DNA of 64,000 nucleotides, taken from NCBI RefSeq assembly GCF_947488185.1, contig NZ_CANKYM010000002.1, positions 310,001 through 374,000 of the forward strand, written 5' to 3'. The position numbers were made by a program, and so were the translations under genes. Under the pieces are notes generated by a model. It was not told where the DNA came from. It was given only the letters and a program-made list of their open reading frames with translations, and did not search any database. Below, in pieces: positions 44,563 through 54,218 of this stretch (the first letter of the stretch is position 1; each line of letters begins with the position of its first letter). Source of the DNA: an uncultured Roseobacter sp. (GTDB lineage Bacteria > Pseudomonadota > Alphaproteobacteria > Rhodobacterales > Rhodobacteraceae).

Positions 44563-45725
44563 TCCAGCCAGCGCCCCTCGAAATCCTCGGGAATGAGCAG
44601 GTTGTGCCGACCGAGACCCTCCACGCTGGTCTCGCCACAGAGCGCCATGGTCGTGTCCAGCTCCTTGTGGATCACTTCCAGTGCCCGGGTCACACCGGCC
44701 TGACCCATTGCGCCCAGACCATGCACAAAGGCGCGCCCGATGTAGGTCCCTTTGGCTCCCAGCGCCAGCGCCTTGAGCACGTCCTGACCAGAGCGAATGC
44801 CGCTGTCCAGATGCACTTCGACCTTGTCGCCGACCGCGTCCATGATGGAGGGCAGGACCCGGATTGAACTGAGCGCACCGTCCAGCTGCCGCCCGCCGTG
44901 GTTGGACACGATGATCGCATCCGCGCCGACCTGCAGCGCCATCTTGGCGTCTTCCGCATCCAGAATGCCCTTGAGGATCAGCGGTCCGCCCCACATTTTC
45001 TTGATTTCCTTGACCTCGTCCCAGTTCAACTGCGGATCGAAGCTTTCGGCCGCCCAGACGGAGAGGGAGGACAGATCGCTGATGCCATCGATGTGGCCGA
45101 CGATATTGCCGAACTGGTGCCGTTTGGTCTTGGCCATGCCCGCAATCCAGCGCCATTTGGTGGCCAGGTTGAAGATGTTACCAACCGTCGGTCGGATTGG
45201 AACCGACAGCCCGTTCTTGATGTCCTTGTGGCGCTGCCCGAGGATTTGCAGGTCGAGTGTGACCACAAGCGCCGAGCACTTCGCATCCTTGGCCCGTTGG
45301 ATGATGTTCTTGATGAAGGTCTTGTCGCGCATGGCATAAAGCTGGAACCAGAAGGGTTTGCTGGTGTTCGCCGCCACATCTTCGATCGAACAAATCGACA
45401 TGGTGGAGAGCGTGAAAGGCACGCCAAAAGCCTCCGCTGCCTTGGCCGCCAGGATCTCACCATCTGCGTGCTGCATGCCGGTTGAGCCGACCGGGGCCAG
45501 GGCCACAGGCATCGCCACATCCTCGCCGATCATCTGACTGGCGGTCGAGCGGCCCGTCATGTCCACGGCCACGCGCTGGCGCAGCCTGATCTTCTCGAAG
45601 TCGGTGGTGTTCTCGCGAAAGGTCTGTTCCGTCCAACTGCCCGATTCCGCGTAGTCGTAGAACATTCGGGGCACACGCCGTTGGTGAAGCTTCTTGAGAT
45701 CCTGGATCGTGGTGATTGTTGGCAT
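44556..45725 (-). CDS. lldD: L-lactate dehydrogenase / FMN-dependent alpha-hydroxyacid dehydrogenase
   Basis: A 389-residue flavoprotein. VALAPVGSTGMQHADGE begins the FMN site, FQLYAMRDK follows, and SNHGGRQLDGA carries the catalytic histidine and substrate arginine; DSGIRSGQDVLKALALGA binds the phosphate. It oxidises L-lactate to pyruvate and passes electrons to the respiratory chain. The start MPTITTIQDLKKLHQ is the family N-terminus; an ATG 33 bases upstream is unconserved. Divergent from the nitroreductase-like gene, with the dyad in the shared region. It could be a relative acting on another 2-hydroxy acid. Confidence 0.88.
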   Translation of the reverse strand: MPTITTIQDLKKLHQRRVPRMFYDYAESGSWTEQTFRENTTDFEKIRLRQRVAVDMTGRSTASQMIGEDVAMPVALAPVGSTGMQHADGEILAAKAAEAFGVPFTLSTMSICSIEDVAANTSKPFWFQLYAMRDKTFIKNIIQRAKDAKCSALVVTLDLQILGQRHKDIKNGLSVPIRPTVGNIFNLATKWRWIAGMAKTKRHQFGNIVGHIDGISDLSSLSVWAAESFDPQLNWDEVKEIKKMWGGPLILKGILDAEDAKMALQVGADAIIVSNHGGRQLDGALSSIRVLPSIMDAVGDKVEVHLDSGIRSGQDVLKALALGAKGTYIGRAFVHGLGAMGQAGVTRALEVIHKELDTTMALCGETSVEGLGRHNLLIPEDFEGRWLDQ

Positions 45726-45802
45726 GGCACCCTCATATTGGTCAGTTTTGATTACCAATTCACCACAGAAAGATCAATCGACAAAAAGGTACGTAGGCTG
45801 AC

Positions 45803-45831
45803 TTGATTAGTGCGATATCGAACTTTATATA
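45803..45831 (+). promoter_or_regulatory. Sigma-70-type promoter of the nitroreductase-like/MarR operon
   Basis: TTGATT (45803-45808) and TATATA (45826-45831) are separated by exactly 17 bases. The start would be near 45838, inside the dyad and shortly before GGAG (45852-45855) and the ATG at 45862. Confidence 0.6.
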
Positions 45832-45846
45832 GTTTGATATCGTACT
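45809..45846. promoter_or_regulatory. MarR-type operator dyad over the promoter
   Basis: Arms AGTGCGATATCGAAC (45809-45823) and GTTTGATATCGTACT (45832-45846) match at 13 of 15 positions around TTTATATA. It covers the -10 box and predicted start. The operon ends in a MarR gene, so autoregulation through this site is the simplest reading. It could also affect divergent lldD. Confidence 0.7.
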
Positions 45847-45861
45847 ATAATGGAGAACACC

Positions 45862-46968
45862 ATGAACCTGTCTCGCCGCAAAGCCTTGTCCCTAATCGGT
45901 GGGGGGACCGTATTGGCTGCATCCGCGTCTGCCACCGGGTTTCTCACCAGCCGAACCCCACGCACCGCTCTGGCACCGTGGGACTTTGCCGGGAGCTATG
46001 ATGATCCCCGACTCAATGCGCTCAGCTTTGCACTGCTGGCGCCGAACCCTCACAATCTGCAGCCTTGGCAGGCCGCACTTGAAGGGCAGCACAGCCTGTC
46101 CATTTATCTGGACCCGGCCCGTCGCTTGCCGGAAACTGACCCCTATGACCGGCAGATTACCATCGGTTTGGGATGTTTTCTGGAACAGATGGTTTTGGCC
46201 GCGGGCGCTGCGGGACACACAGTCCATTTGTCCCTCTATCCCGACGGCGCCGATGGCCCGGTTGCGCGTGCAACGTTTTCCTCCGGCGGGGTGCCTGATC
46301 CGCTCAGCACGCAAATCCTAGCGCGCAGGTCCTGCAAGGAGCCATTCGACGCGCGGCCAGTCGATGGTGTGCAGGCAAATGAATTGGAGCTCTTCGCCGA
46401 TATCTATACCGATGAGACGATGGTCCAAGCGCTGAAATCGCTCACCTGGGATGCGTGGGAAACCGAGGCGCAGACACGCCGGACGATGATGGAATCCGTT
46501 GATCTGATGCGCTTTGGCAAGGCCGAGATCAATGCGAACCCCGATGGCATAGACCTCGGCGGACCGTTTTTGGAGAGCCTGATGTTGGTCGGCATGTTGA
46601 GCCGGGATGCACAGTCTGATCCAGAGAGCGCGAGTTTCAAGCAGGGTGTCGAGATTTACCGCGAAATGCTCGCGGCAACACCGGCTTACGCCGCGCTGAC
46701 CAGCGATGGGAACACACGCAGGGACCAGATTGAGGCCGGGCGGCGCTGGCTCCGACTGAACCTCAAATGCACGGCCCTTGGCCTCGCCCTGCATCCGGTG
46801 AGCCAGTGTCTGCAGGAATACCCCGAAATGTCACCGTACTTTGGCAAGGCGCATGATCTTCTGGCGGCGCCTGGACAGACGGTTCAAATGCTGGGTCGAT
46901 TGGGCTACGGTCCGCAAACGCCCCGCACGCCGCGCTGGCCCCTGGAGACAAAACTGCTGAATGCCTGA
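45862..46968 (+). CDS. Tat-exported nitroreductase-like protein (Acg family)
   Basis: A 368-residue protein. The N-terminus MNLSRRKALSLIGGG is a twin-arginine signal; I start at 45862 because GGAG lies 6 bases upstream and the ATG at 45850 adds only MENT. Mature parts include LLAPNPHNLQPWQ near residue 60, ILARRSCKEPFDARPV near 155 and RWLRLNLKCTALGLALHPVSQ near 300, the pattern of the two-lobed Acg-like flavin-binding fold. The reductase activity and substrate are unknown. It overlaps the MarR gene by 8 bases. Confidence 0.78.
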   Translation: MNLSRRKALSLIGGGTVLAASASATGFLTSRTPRTALAPWDFAGSYDDPRLNALSFALLAPNPHNLQPWQAALEGQHSLSIYLDPARRLPETDPYDRQITIGLGCFLEQMVLAAGAAGHTVHLSLYPDGADGPVARATFSSGGVPDPLSTQILARRSCKEPFDARPVDGVQANELELFADIYTDETMVQALKSLTWDAWETEAQTRRTMMESVDLMRFGKAEINANPDGIDLGGPFLESLMLVGMLSRDAQSDPESASFKQGVEIYREMLAATPAYAALTSDGNTRRDQIEAGRRWLRLNLKCTALGLALHPVSQCLQEYPEMSPYFGKAHDLLAAPGQTVQMLGRLGYGPQTPRTPRWPLETKLLNA

Positions 46969-47422
46969 CGACGCCCGCGCCACCTATTTCGATGTCTTCA
47001 ACGAGATCGGAATCATCGAACAGCTCAGCCGCACATTGCTTGAAGCGCGCTTGCCGGACGGTCTGATTGCACCGCATTTCGCTGTTTTGAACCACTTGAT
47101 CCGATTGGGCGACGGGCGCGCACCAATCGATATGGCGCGCGCTTTTCAGGTGCCCAAGACCTCAATGACCCATACGGTCAAGGGCCTGGAGGCGCAGGGG
47201 CTTGTCGATGTGCGCCCCAATCCGGAAGACGGTCGGTCGAAACTGGTCTGGATCACGCAGAAGGGTCGCGCCACCCGGGATCAGGCCATTGCAGATCTGA
47301 CCCCGGATTTTGAGCGGCTTGCATCGGGGTTTGACACGCATCGTCTGGACGCGATCCTGCCGGTACTGCGGGATCTTCGTATCTTTCTGGATGAGGACAG
47401 AAACCCGTCGGGCGGAGCCTAG
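46961..47422 (+). CDS. MarR-family transcriptional regulator
   Basis: A 153-residue winged-helix regulator. The recognition helix region is [42 protein letters not shown] near residues 60-100, with the wing D-G-R-S-K typical of MarR. Its start overlaps the nitroreductase-like gene by 8 bases, so both are translated from one mRNA. It probably represses that operon through the dyad at 45809-45846. It converges with trpA, overlapping by 4 bases. Confidence 0.9.
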   Translation: MPDDARATYFDVFNEIGIIEQLSRTLLEARLPDGLIAPHFAVLNHLIRLGDGRAPIDMARAFQVPKTSMTHTVKGLEAQGLVDVRPNPEDGRSKLVWITQKGRATRDQAIADLTPDFERLASGFDTHRLDAILPVLRDLRIFLDEDRNPSGGA

Positions 47423-48210
47423 GCGCTATGCGCCCCGTCGGAGAGGGTTTTCACGAAGGCCAAAACGTCCGAAACAGTTTCACCTGCGCCGATCTTGCCG
47501 ACAATCGCCGAGCCCACGACAACGCCGTCCGCCACGTCGGCAATCGCGCGTGACTTCTCCGGTGTGTTCACGCCAAAACCGACGATGACGGGCAGGCCAC
47601 TGGCCGATTTGATCCGGGCCACTTCGGGGCCGACATCCCCGGCTTGCGCTTCGGCAGCGCCAGTGATCCCGGTGATGGAGACGTAATATACAAAGCCCGA
47701 GGTGTTCTGCAGCACCCGTGGCAGCCGTTTCGCATCCGTCGTGGGGGTCGCCAGACGGATGAAGTTGAGCCCGGCCTCTTGCGCGGGCAGGCACAATTCG
47801 CTGTCTTCTTCCGGTGGCAGGTCCACAACGATCAATCCGTCGATACCTGCGTCGATAGCCTCGGCGAGAAACCGGTCGACGCCCCGGCTGTAAATGGGAT
47901 TGTAATAGCCCATCAGGACAATCGGTGTCGTCTGGTCCTCTTTCCGAAAGGCGCGCGCCAGATCCAGCGTCCGCTGCAACGTCATTCCACCTTCCAGGGC
48001 GCGCTGCCCGGCCAGCTGGATTGTGGGGCCATCGGCCATCGGATCGGTGAAGGGCAATCCCAGCTCGATCACATCCACCCCTGCCGCGGGCAGGCCGCGC
48101 ACCACTTCCAGCGACGTGTCAAAATCCGGATCCCCCGCCATGACATAGGCAACAAAGGCCTTCTTTCCGGCTTTGGAAAGCTCTGCAAACTTGGCGTCAA
48201 TTCGGGTCAT
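47419..48210 (-). CDS. trpA: Tryptophan synthase alpha chain
   Basis: A 263-residue TIM barrel with both catalytic residues at the textbook positions: E49 ([10 protein letters not shown]) and D60 ([10 protein letters not shown]). Other conserved parts are [23 protein letters not shown] and [14 protein letters not shown] with VVGSAIV at the end. It cleaves indole-3-glycerol phosphate to indole. It is separated from trpB by about 9 kb and reads the other way, so its expression must be balanced independently. Confidence 0.96.
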   Translation of the reverse strand: MTRIDAKFAELSKAGKKAFVAYVMAGDPDFDTSLEVVRGLPAAGVDVIELGLPFTDPMADGPTIQLAGQRALEGGMTLQRTLDLARAFRKEDQTTPIVLMGYYNPIYSRGVDRFLAEAIDAGIDGLIVVDLPPEEDSELCLPAQEAGLNFIRLATPTTDAKRLPRVLQNTSGFVYYVSITGITGAAEAQAGDVGPEVARIKSASGLPVIVGFGVNTPEKSRAIADVADGVVVGSAIVGKIGAGETVSDVLAFVKTLSDGAHSA

Positions 48211-48361
48211 CAGGCTGGCCTTTCGTGGTATCGCCCCGCAATGCCGAAAACCAAACGGAAAATCAATGCATCAACGGCTACTCTATGCCACTTGTTGGAA
48301 ATGGCGCAGCCTATCAGGATTTCCCCCTTTAGATTTTCCAAAGATCGCCTAACTATCAGCC

Positions 48362-48553
48362 ATGAATTACTTGCTCGCCATTCTGCTGCCACCATTGTCG
48401 ATCCTGCTGACCGGCCGGGTGATCCTCGCCATTCTGGTATTTCTCATCTGGATCCCCGCACTCATCTTTTCCGGCGGTTTGACCCATCCGATGTTCATCC
48501 TTCTGGCGTGGTTTCTGATCTTCCATGCCCGCGAAGATCGGCGTCACCGCTAG
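48362..48553 (+). CDS. YqaE/Pmp3-like small membrane protein
   Basis: A 63-residue protein with two hydrophobic helices: MNYLLAILLPPLSILLTGR and then ILVFLIWIPALIFSGGLTHPMFILLAWFLIF, ending in basic REDRRHR. The LLPPLSI motif and two-helix hairpin match the Pmp3/YqaE family of stress-related membrane peptides, although the second helix is less typical. Located between trpA and ychF, 59 bases before ychF, and possibly cotranscribed with it. Confidence 0.65.
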   Translation: MNYLLAILLPPLSILLTGRVILAILVFLIWIPALIFSGGLTHPMFILLAWFLIFHAREDRRHR

Positions 48554-48612
48554 GTCTTGTCTTGGCCTGTCAGACCCCCTAGGACAAGCGCCACCACAAC
48601 AAGGACGTCGAT

Positions 48613-49710
48613 ATGGGTTTCAAGATGGGTATCGTGGGGCTGCCGAATGTAGGCAAATCCACTCTTTTCAATGCGTTGACCCGCACCGCTGCAGCGCAGG
48701 CCGCGAATTTTCCATTTTGCACCATCGAACCGAATGTCGGCGACGTTGCGGTGCCGGACGCGCGTCTCGACCGTCTGGCGGAGATTGCGAAGTCGAAGCA
48801 GATCATTCCTACCCGCATGACCTTTGTCGATATCGCCGGTCTGGTGAAAGGGGCCTCAAAAGGCGAGGGGTTGGGCAACCAGTTTCTGGCCAACATCCGT
48901 GAAGTGGATGCCATCGCACATGTGCTGCGCTGTTTCGAGGACGGGGATGTCACCCACGTCGAAGGCCGGGTCGATCCGGTCGCTGACGCAGAGACCATCG
49001 AAACAGAATTGATGCTGGCCGATATCGAGAGCATTGAAAAACGCTTGCAGAACATTGTCCGCAAAGTACGGGGGGGCGACAAGGAGGCGGTACAACAGGA
49101 ACGATTGATGCGTGCCGCGCTAGAAGCTCTGGAGCAAGGCAAGCCCGCGCGCGTGGTTGAGGTCGACGCCGAAGATCTGCGCGCTTGGAAGCTGCTGCAG
49201 CTTCTGACGACCAAGCCTGTGCTCTACGTATGTAACGTAGGCGAGGCGGAGGCTGCGGAAGGCAACGCGCATGCGGCCAAAGTGGCCGAAATGGCGGCTG
49301 CCGAAGGCAATGCCCATGTCGTGATCTCTGCGCAGATCGAAGAAGAGATCAGCCAGCTGGAGCCCGACGAGGCGACGATGTTTCTGGAGGAAATGGGTCT
49401 GTCGGAAGCGGGTCTGGATCGCTTGATCCAAGCGGGATACACGCTGCTGCACCTTGAGACGTATTTTACCGTTGGCCCCAAGGAAGCCCGCGCCTGGGCC
49501 ATTCGACATGGTACCAGCGCACCGAAAGCCGCCGGGGTCATTCACGGAGACTTCGAGAAGGGGTTCATCCGCGCGGAGACGATTAGCTACGATGATTTCG
49601 TGTCGCTGGGCGGTGAGCAGCCTGCCAAAGAAGCGGGTAAAATGCGCGCGGAGGGCAAATCATACGTCGTCAAGGACGGTGATGTGCTTCACTTCCTCTT
49701 CAACACCTGA
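48613..49710 (+). CDS. ychF: Ribosome-binding ATPase YchF
   Basis: A 365-residue Obg-family protein. G1 is GLPNVGKST (residues ~8-16), switch regions [18 protein letters not shown] and [20 protein letters not shown]; the coiled coil (~130-190) and C-terminal TGS domain ([17 protein letters not shown]) follow. YchF prefers ATP over GTP, binds the 70S ribosome and is linked to oxidative stress. Well conserved throughout; it ends 157 bases before the convergent chemoreceptor gene. Confidence 0.96.
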   Translation: MGFKMGIVGLPNVGKSTLFNALTRTAAAQAANFPFCTIEPNVGDVAVPDARLDRLAEIAKSKQIIPTRMTFVDIAGLVKGASKGEGLGNQFLANIREVDAIAHVLRCFEDGDVTHVEGRVDPVADAETIETELMLADIESIEKRLQNIVRKVRGGDKEAVQQERLMRAALEALEQGKPARVVEVDAEDLRAWKLLQLLTTKPVLYVCNVGEAEAAEGNAHAAKVAEMAAAEGNAHVVISAQIEEEISQLEPDEATMFLEEMGLSEAGLDRLIQAGYTLLHLETYFTVGPKEARAWAIRHGTSAPKAAGVIHGDFEKGFIRAETISYDDFVSLGGEQPAKEAGKMRAEGKSYVVKDGDVLHFLFNT

Positions 49711-49867
49711 AGGATTTTGAGTTTCGGGAATTGTGCGGACCGGTTCCTCCAACGTCGCGATCTAGCGGGGACCGCAATCACCTTTTTCAGGTTGTCAATG
49801 CAGGGGCCTGTCCGCGCGACTGAATTTTGGGACATTGTCAGGCACCACCGCATCCTGACTTGCAGAC

Positions 49868-52654
49868 TCAGGCAGATTTCACCTCTTTTTCTTGCAGCGC
49901 CCCTGTTTCTTCGTCATCGGAGGTGACATCCTTCTGATCGACGACAAATCCCGCGACGAGTTTCGCAAGTTTTCCAGCTTCGCCGGTGAGGGCCTGGCTG
50001 GCTGCTGTCGTAGTCTCGAACATCGCGGCGTTTTGTTGGGTCGATCTGTCGAGTTGTTCCACGGCAGTGTTGATCTCGGTAATGCCGGTCGATTGCTCAT
50101 TGGCAGAGTTGGCGATTTCAGACACGTTCTGCGATACATTCGTAATGCCCTTGAGAATGGTCTCAAGCGCCTCGCTGGTTTGATCTATTAAGGCGACGCC
50201 GCTTTCAACATGTCCTGCAGATTCCGAGATCAACCCATTGATTTGCAGAGCGGCTTCCGAACAACGATGCGCCAGGATGCGCACTTCTGACGCGACAACG
50301 GCAAAACCACGTCCGGCTTCTCCCGCGCGGGCAGCCTCGACGCCCGCGTTCAGGGCTAGCAGATTCGTCTGAAAGGCAATGGAATCGATGACCTCGACGA
50401 TTTTGGAGATTTTTGAAGAGGACGTCTCGATCTCGCTCATCGCGTTTACCGCGTCGTGCATCACCTGCTGACTGGTTTCCGCGTCTTTTTTGACCGTCTC
50501 GACGGTCGTGGTTGCGTCTGATGCGCCCCGTGCAGCCGACGAAACGCTGCTTGTCAACTCACTCAAGGCAGCGGCGGTTTCCTCCAGGGTCGCGGCTGCA
50601 TTCTCCGTTCTGCGCGACAGATCAAGCGACGAAGAAGCGATTTCGGCGCTGCTGGCATCAATCATACCTGAACTGTCACCGATTCTGCGGATGAGGTCCG
50701 CCAGGTTTGCCACCGCATCATTGAAGTCCTGACGCAAGGCCTCGTATGCGCCAGGAAACTCGGTGTCGATCGTGCGGCTGAGGTCCCCTGCGGAGAGACG
50801 CTGCAAGCTGCGGGCAAGCTCTGAAACTACAGCTTCTTGCTCATCTGCACGCGCCTGGCGCTCCGCCTCCGCTGCGGCGCGAGCTTCTTCGTTTCGCGCT
50901 TGTTCAGCGGCCTCTCGCTCCCGCTCTTCGCGCTCCCGTTTGGCTTCTGTGTCGCGGTCCCGCTGTTCTGCCTCCTGCTTGGCTTTCTCGGCTGCACGCT
51001 CGGCCTCCAGCATCTCTTTTTGCCGGCGCTGGTCTTCCTCCTGCAGGTGAATGCGTTCAAGCGCGCCATCCCGGAAGACCTCGAGTGCATGGGCGAGGCG
51101 TCCGATCTCTCCCTTCTTGCTGCCCAATCCTTCAATCTCTGACAGATCTCCCGATGCCAGGCGCTCCGTCACAGACGTTACCTTGTTCAAAGGTTGCGTC
51201 ACCATCTTCCAGATCAGCAAGGGGGCCAGCAGCACCAGTGCAAGGCTTGCCCAGGCGATTTGCTGCATCTGTCCACGTGCCTGAGCAACCTCGAGGTTCA
51301 GCGCCTCCGAGGTTGCGTCAATCTTGTCCTGGGCAGCGCCCGCGAAGGCACTGATTTCTGAACCGATCTCCTGAACGGCACGGGCGGCACTCTGCGCGGA
51401 AACGACGGCCTTTTGCTGCGCATCAAAGGCGGCTGACCTTGTCGCGCCAATTCCCGTCTCCGCATCAGCAATTTCAAGAATGGCCTCGAGGTTTTGCGTG
51501 ATCTCCTGAGAGGCATTCTCCATGGCGTCCCGCAGTTTTGCAGCATTCACATTCAACGCGTCCTGGAGACGCGCGAGTTCCTGTGGATCGCGCGCCAGGG
51601 CGGTTTGCATGGCGGCGGCAAAGAAGGACTTGGTTGCCGCGTCAAGCGCAGCCTGTCGCCGGATGCGGGTTACTTGGTCGTCCATCAGACCACGAATGGA
51701 ATCGTCGTTTGTGGTCTTTGCGTCATCGCTGTTGATCACCAGCTCAAAATAGATGTCGTCAAGTGCCGTCGCCAGCGCGGCATCGATCTCCTGGCGCAAC
51801 GACAGTATTTCTTCAGGTTTGAGTGACGTACGACCAGAGGAAAAAATGGTCTGGAAATCGGCTTCGGCCTTCTGCACGAGCGCATAGAGGTCCGACGATC
51901 CACCGGCTTCCTCGATCACCGGCAGCAACGTGTTCAATTGATCCTGGGCCGCGTCAGACAGATCTGTCAGGATCGAAATCAGGGCTGGATCGCGGGTGTT
52001 CAGAGTGCTCAGCGCAATGCCGGATAGCAGGTTAATCTCCGCGCGCACCTGTAGCGTGGCCTGATAGACGGCGAAGTCCTTTTCGATCAATTGCGCCAGG
52101 GTTTGATCGATGTTTGCAATCGTATCGTCTGCCCCGATGACCAGGTCGAAATAGGCGTCATCAGAGGCCTGATCGAGCAATGCGCTTGCGGTGGTTGAAA
52201 GTATCAGCGCGTTTTCAACATCTGCCGCAAGACTGTCGGCGCGGGCGAATGCTTCCGACCGGGCGTTGCTAAGCGCTGTCAGGGCGCTTTCCACCTGCGT
52301 TATGTCATCGGTAAGGACGCTGGCCTGCTCGGGGTCGAGGTTTTGGACGGCGTCGCTGATGTCTGCGATCACCAGTTGCGTGCGACCTGACAGGTTGCTC
52401 AACTCCTCTTCGTTGCGGGCGATCAGGATGTTGGAGAGGATATCGCGCACCCGATCAGCGGCGGCCACAACCTGTGCGCTGTTGCGCAGGACGGGCAGGC
52501 GTTCATCCGATAGCACCGCCATGTTCGTGGCAATCGACTGAAACACCATCCAGCCGATGATGATGGCTGCGGCGGTCATCGCGGCCAGCGCGCCAAAAAT
52601 CAGCGCAAGGCGCATCAGGACGGATCCAAAGAGGTTAGAAACGATGGAACCCAT
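49868..52654 (-). CDS. Methyl-accepting chemotaxis protein with two HAMP domains
   Basis: A 928-residue receptor starting MGSIVSNLFGSVL after GAAGGG. TM1 is at ~14-38, a long all-helical periplasmic region at 39-466, TM2 at ~467-485, HAMP at ~486-538. A highly charged Glu/Arg/Ala helix follows (~538-608), then a second HAMP-like unit (SLQRLSAGDLSRTID, ~616-655). The signalling domain holds the hairpin tip IDSIAFQTNLLALNAGVEAA. The tail has no CheR pentapeptide. Directly downstream of an orphan binding-protein gene, which may deliver its ligand. Confidence 0.9.
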   Translation of the reverse strand: MGSIVSNLFGSVLMRLALIFGALAAMTAAAIIIGWMVFQSIATNMAVLSDERLPVLRNSAQVVAAADRVRDILSNILIARNEEELSNLSGRTQLVIADISDAVQNLDPEQASVLTDDITQVESALTALSNARSEAFARADSLAADVENALILSTTASALLDQASDDAYFDLVIGADDTIANIDQTLAQLIEKDFAVYQATLQVRAEINLLSGIALSTLNTRDPALISILTDLSDAAQDQLNTLLPVIEEAGGSSDLYALVQKAEADFQTIFSSGRTSLKPEEILSLRQEIDAALATALDDIYFELVINSDDAKTTNDDSIRGLMDDQVTRIRRQAALDAATKSFFAAAMQTALARDPQELARLQDALNVNAAKLRDAMENASQEITQNLEAILEIADAETGIGATRSAAFDAQQKAVVSAQSAARAVQEIGSEISAFAGAAQDKIDATSEALNLEVAQARGQMQQIAWASLALVLLAPLLIWKMVTQPLNKVTSVTERLASGDLSEIEGLGSKKGEIGRLAHALEVFRDGALERIHLQEEDQRRQKEMLEAERAAEKAKQEAEQRDRDTEAKREREEREREAAEQARNEEARAAAEAERQARADEQEAVVSELARSLQRLSAGDLSRTIDTEFPGAYEALRQDFNDAVANLADLIRRIGDSSGMIDASSAEIASSSLDLSRRTENAAATLEETAAALSELTSSVSSAARGASDATTTVETVKKDAETSQQVMHDAVNAMSEIETSSSKISKIVEVIDSIAFQTNLLALNAGVEAARAGEAGRGFAVVASEVRILAHRCSEAALQINGLISESAGHVESGVALIDQTSEALETILKGITNVSQNVSEIANSANEQSTGITEINTAVEQLDRSTQQNAAMFETTTAASQALTGEAGKLAKLVAGFVVDQKDVTSDDEETGALQEKEVKSA

Positions 52655-52748
52655 AGTGGTGCCCTTCCCATTCAGTCGATGCGGGCGGTGCCGCAGTGTA
52701 TTCATCGCTGGAAGGGACCCGGACAATCACCCGGGCCCCGATCTTGTA

Positions 52749-53903
52749 TCAGCTGCCCGGATGCATGGCCTCAAAAGTGCCATCAGACAGAATACGTGTC
52801 AGGAAGACATCGTCGGACCCCTGATTATCGCCCGGGCCGAACGTCAGCGTCATGCCACCCAGATCGATGGTGCCGAGAGTGTTCATCGCCGTCATGAAGC
52901 TGTCGCGCGTCAGATCGGCCCCGGCCTTGCGGAGACCTTCGACAACCAACCGGCCTGCGACATAGCCTTCCAGCGAAACGAAACCGGGCTCGGCGCTTGC
53001 GTCAAGTGCGCTGAGGGCGGCCTGATACTCTGCCACGATGGCCAGATTGGTGTCCCACGGTTGCGGAACAACCTGGCTGACGATCACGCCGTCGCCATCG
53101 GGCCCCAACTCAGCGGCCAGTGCTTTTGATCCGACAAAGGAGATGGTGACAAATGTCGGGTCCATTTTCATCTTGCGCGACAGTTTGATGAATTCGGCCA
53201 GCGGCTTGTAGGCACCAACCATAACGATCGCCTGAGGCTTTGCCTTACGAATATCCAGCAGCGCGGATTTTACCGCAACCGTGTTGCGGGTGTAGCTGCC
53301 TTGCGCCACCAGCGACATGCCGCGCGCGTCCAGCGCTTTCTCAACGCCTGCCAGACCGACGCGACCGAAACCGTCATCCTGGAACAGGATCGCGATGTCG
53401 GTCAGACCCAGGTCATCCACCAGATAATCCACCCACGCCTGCGTTTCCGCATCATAGGTCGCGCGGACGTTGACGACGTTCTGAAGCGCGGAGTCGCGCA
53501 AGAAACCGGCACCGGTGAAAGGTGCAATCATTGGCATATTCGCTTCGGTAGCAATGGGTTGCGTGGCCTTCGTTGTGGGGGTGCCCACCGGGCCGACCAG
53601 CGCGAGATAGTCACCGCTGTCGATGACCGAGCGGGTCTGCGTGACGGAGCGGTCAGGCTCGTAGCCATCATCCATGCTGGTCAGGCTGATGCTGCGTCCG
53701 TTGATCCCGCCTGCGCGGTTGGCTTCTTCGAAGGCCGCCAGCAGACCCTGGCGCATGCCGGTCCCGAGGGCGGCAGCCGGGCCTTCGAGGGCGGCGACTT
53801 GGGCAAATTGAATACTGTCGTCGGTGACGCCTTGCTCAGCGGCAAGCGGCCCGGCGGCCAGTGCCATCGCGGCAAAGGCGGCGGCGCGCGAAAAGTGAAA
53901 CAT
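52749..53903 (-). CDS. Branched-chain amino acid-type ABC substrate-binding protein (orphan)
   Basis: A 384-residue periplasmic protein. Signal peptide MFHFSRAAAFAAMALAAGPLAA, then the two-lobed LivJ/Peripla_BP_6 fold: QVAALEGPAAALGTGMRQGLLAAFEEAN, ALVGPVGTPTTKA, ILFQDDGFGRVGLAGVEKAL. The start at 53903 begins the signal peptide; the ATG 36 bases upstream is not needed. No permease or ATPase gene is nearby. The chemoreceptor gene follows after 94 bases on the same strand, so a sensory rather than transport role is plausible. Confidence 0.85.
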   Translation of the reverse strand: MFHFSRAAAFAAMALAAGPLAAEQGVTDDSIQFAQVAALEGPAAALGTGMRQGLLAAFEEANRAGGINGRSISLTSMDDGYEPDRSVTQTRSVIDSGDYLALVGPVGTPTTKATQPIATEANMPMIAPFTGAGFLRDSALQNVVNVRATYDAETQAWVDYLVDDLGLTDIAILFQDDGFGRVGLAGVEKALDARGMSLVAQGSYTRNTVAVKSALLDIRKAKPQAIVMVGAYKPLAEFIKLSRKMKMDPTFVTISFVGSKALAAELGPDGDGVIVSQVVPQPWDTNLAIVAEYQAALSALDASAEPGFVSLEGYVAGRLVVEGLRKAGADLTRDSFMTAMNTLGTIDLGGMTLTFGPGDNQGSDDVFLTRILSDGTFEAMHPGS

Positions 53904-54218
53904 GATAATATCCCGAAAGCTGTTGTCAGTCTGCGACAATAAGGCGCGCAGAACTCAACAAACATTTAATGCGTCATGGGAATGGTAAGGATTGCAGCGC
54001 CGCGCCAAGGCCGATTTATGCTGAAGGTCACGCGGGCGACATAGGCGTCCGTTGAGAAAACCGTTTAAGATCAGGGCTCCCGCGACCTTTGGATCGGTTC
54101 AAACCAAGAGATTGGTCTGTGCTGATTGCGCCATGATCGAGGTTGTTAGAAATTGAATGATTTGCCGACTATGCTAAGGCTGATGCCGCCGGGACCCTGC
54201 ACAAGAGGGGTCAGCGAC
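53904..54218. other. 315-base gap upstream of the binding-protein gene
   Basis: It should hold the promoter for the binding protein/chemoreceptor pair (minus strand). I see no gene. The only dyad is a short TTGTC / GACAA (53923-53939), too weak to call an operator. Confidence 0.4.
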
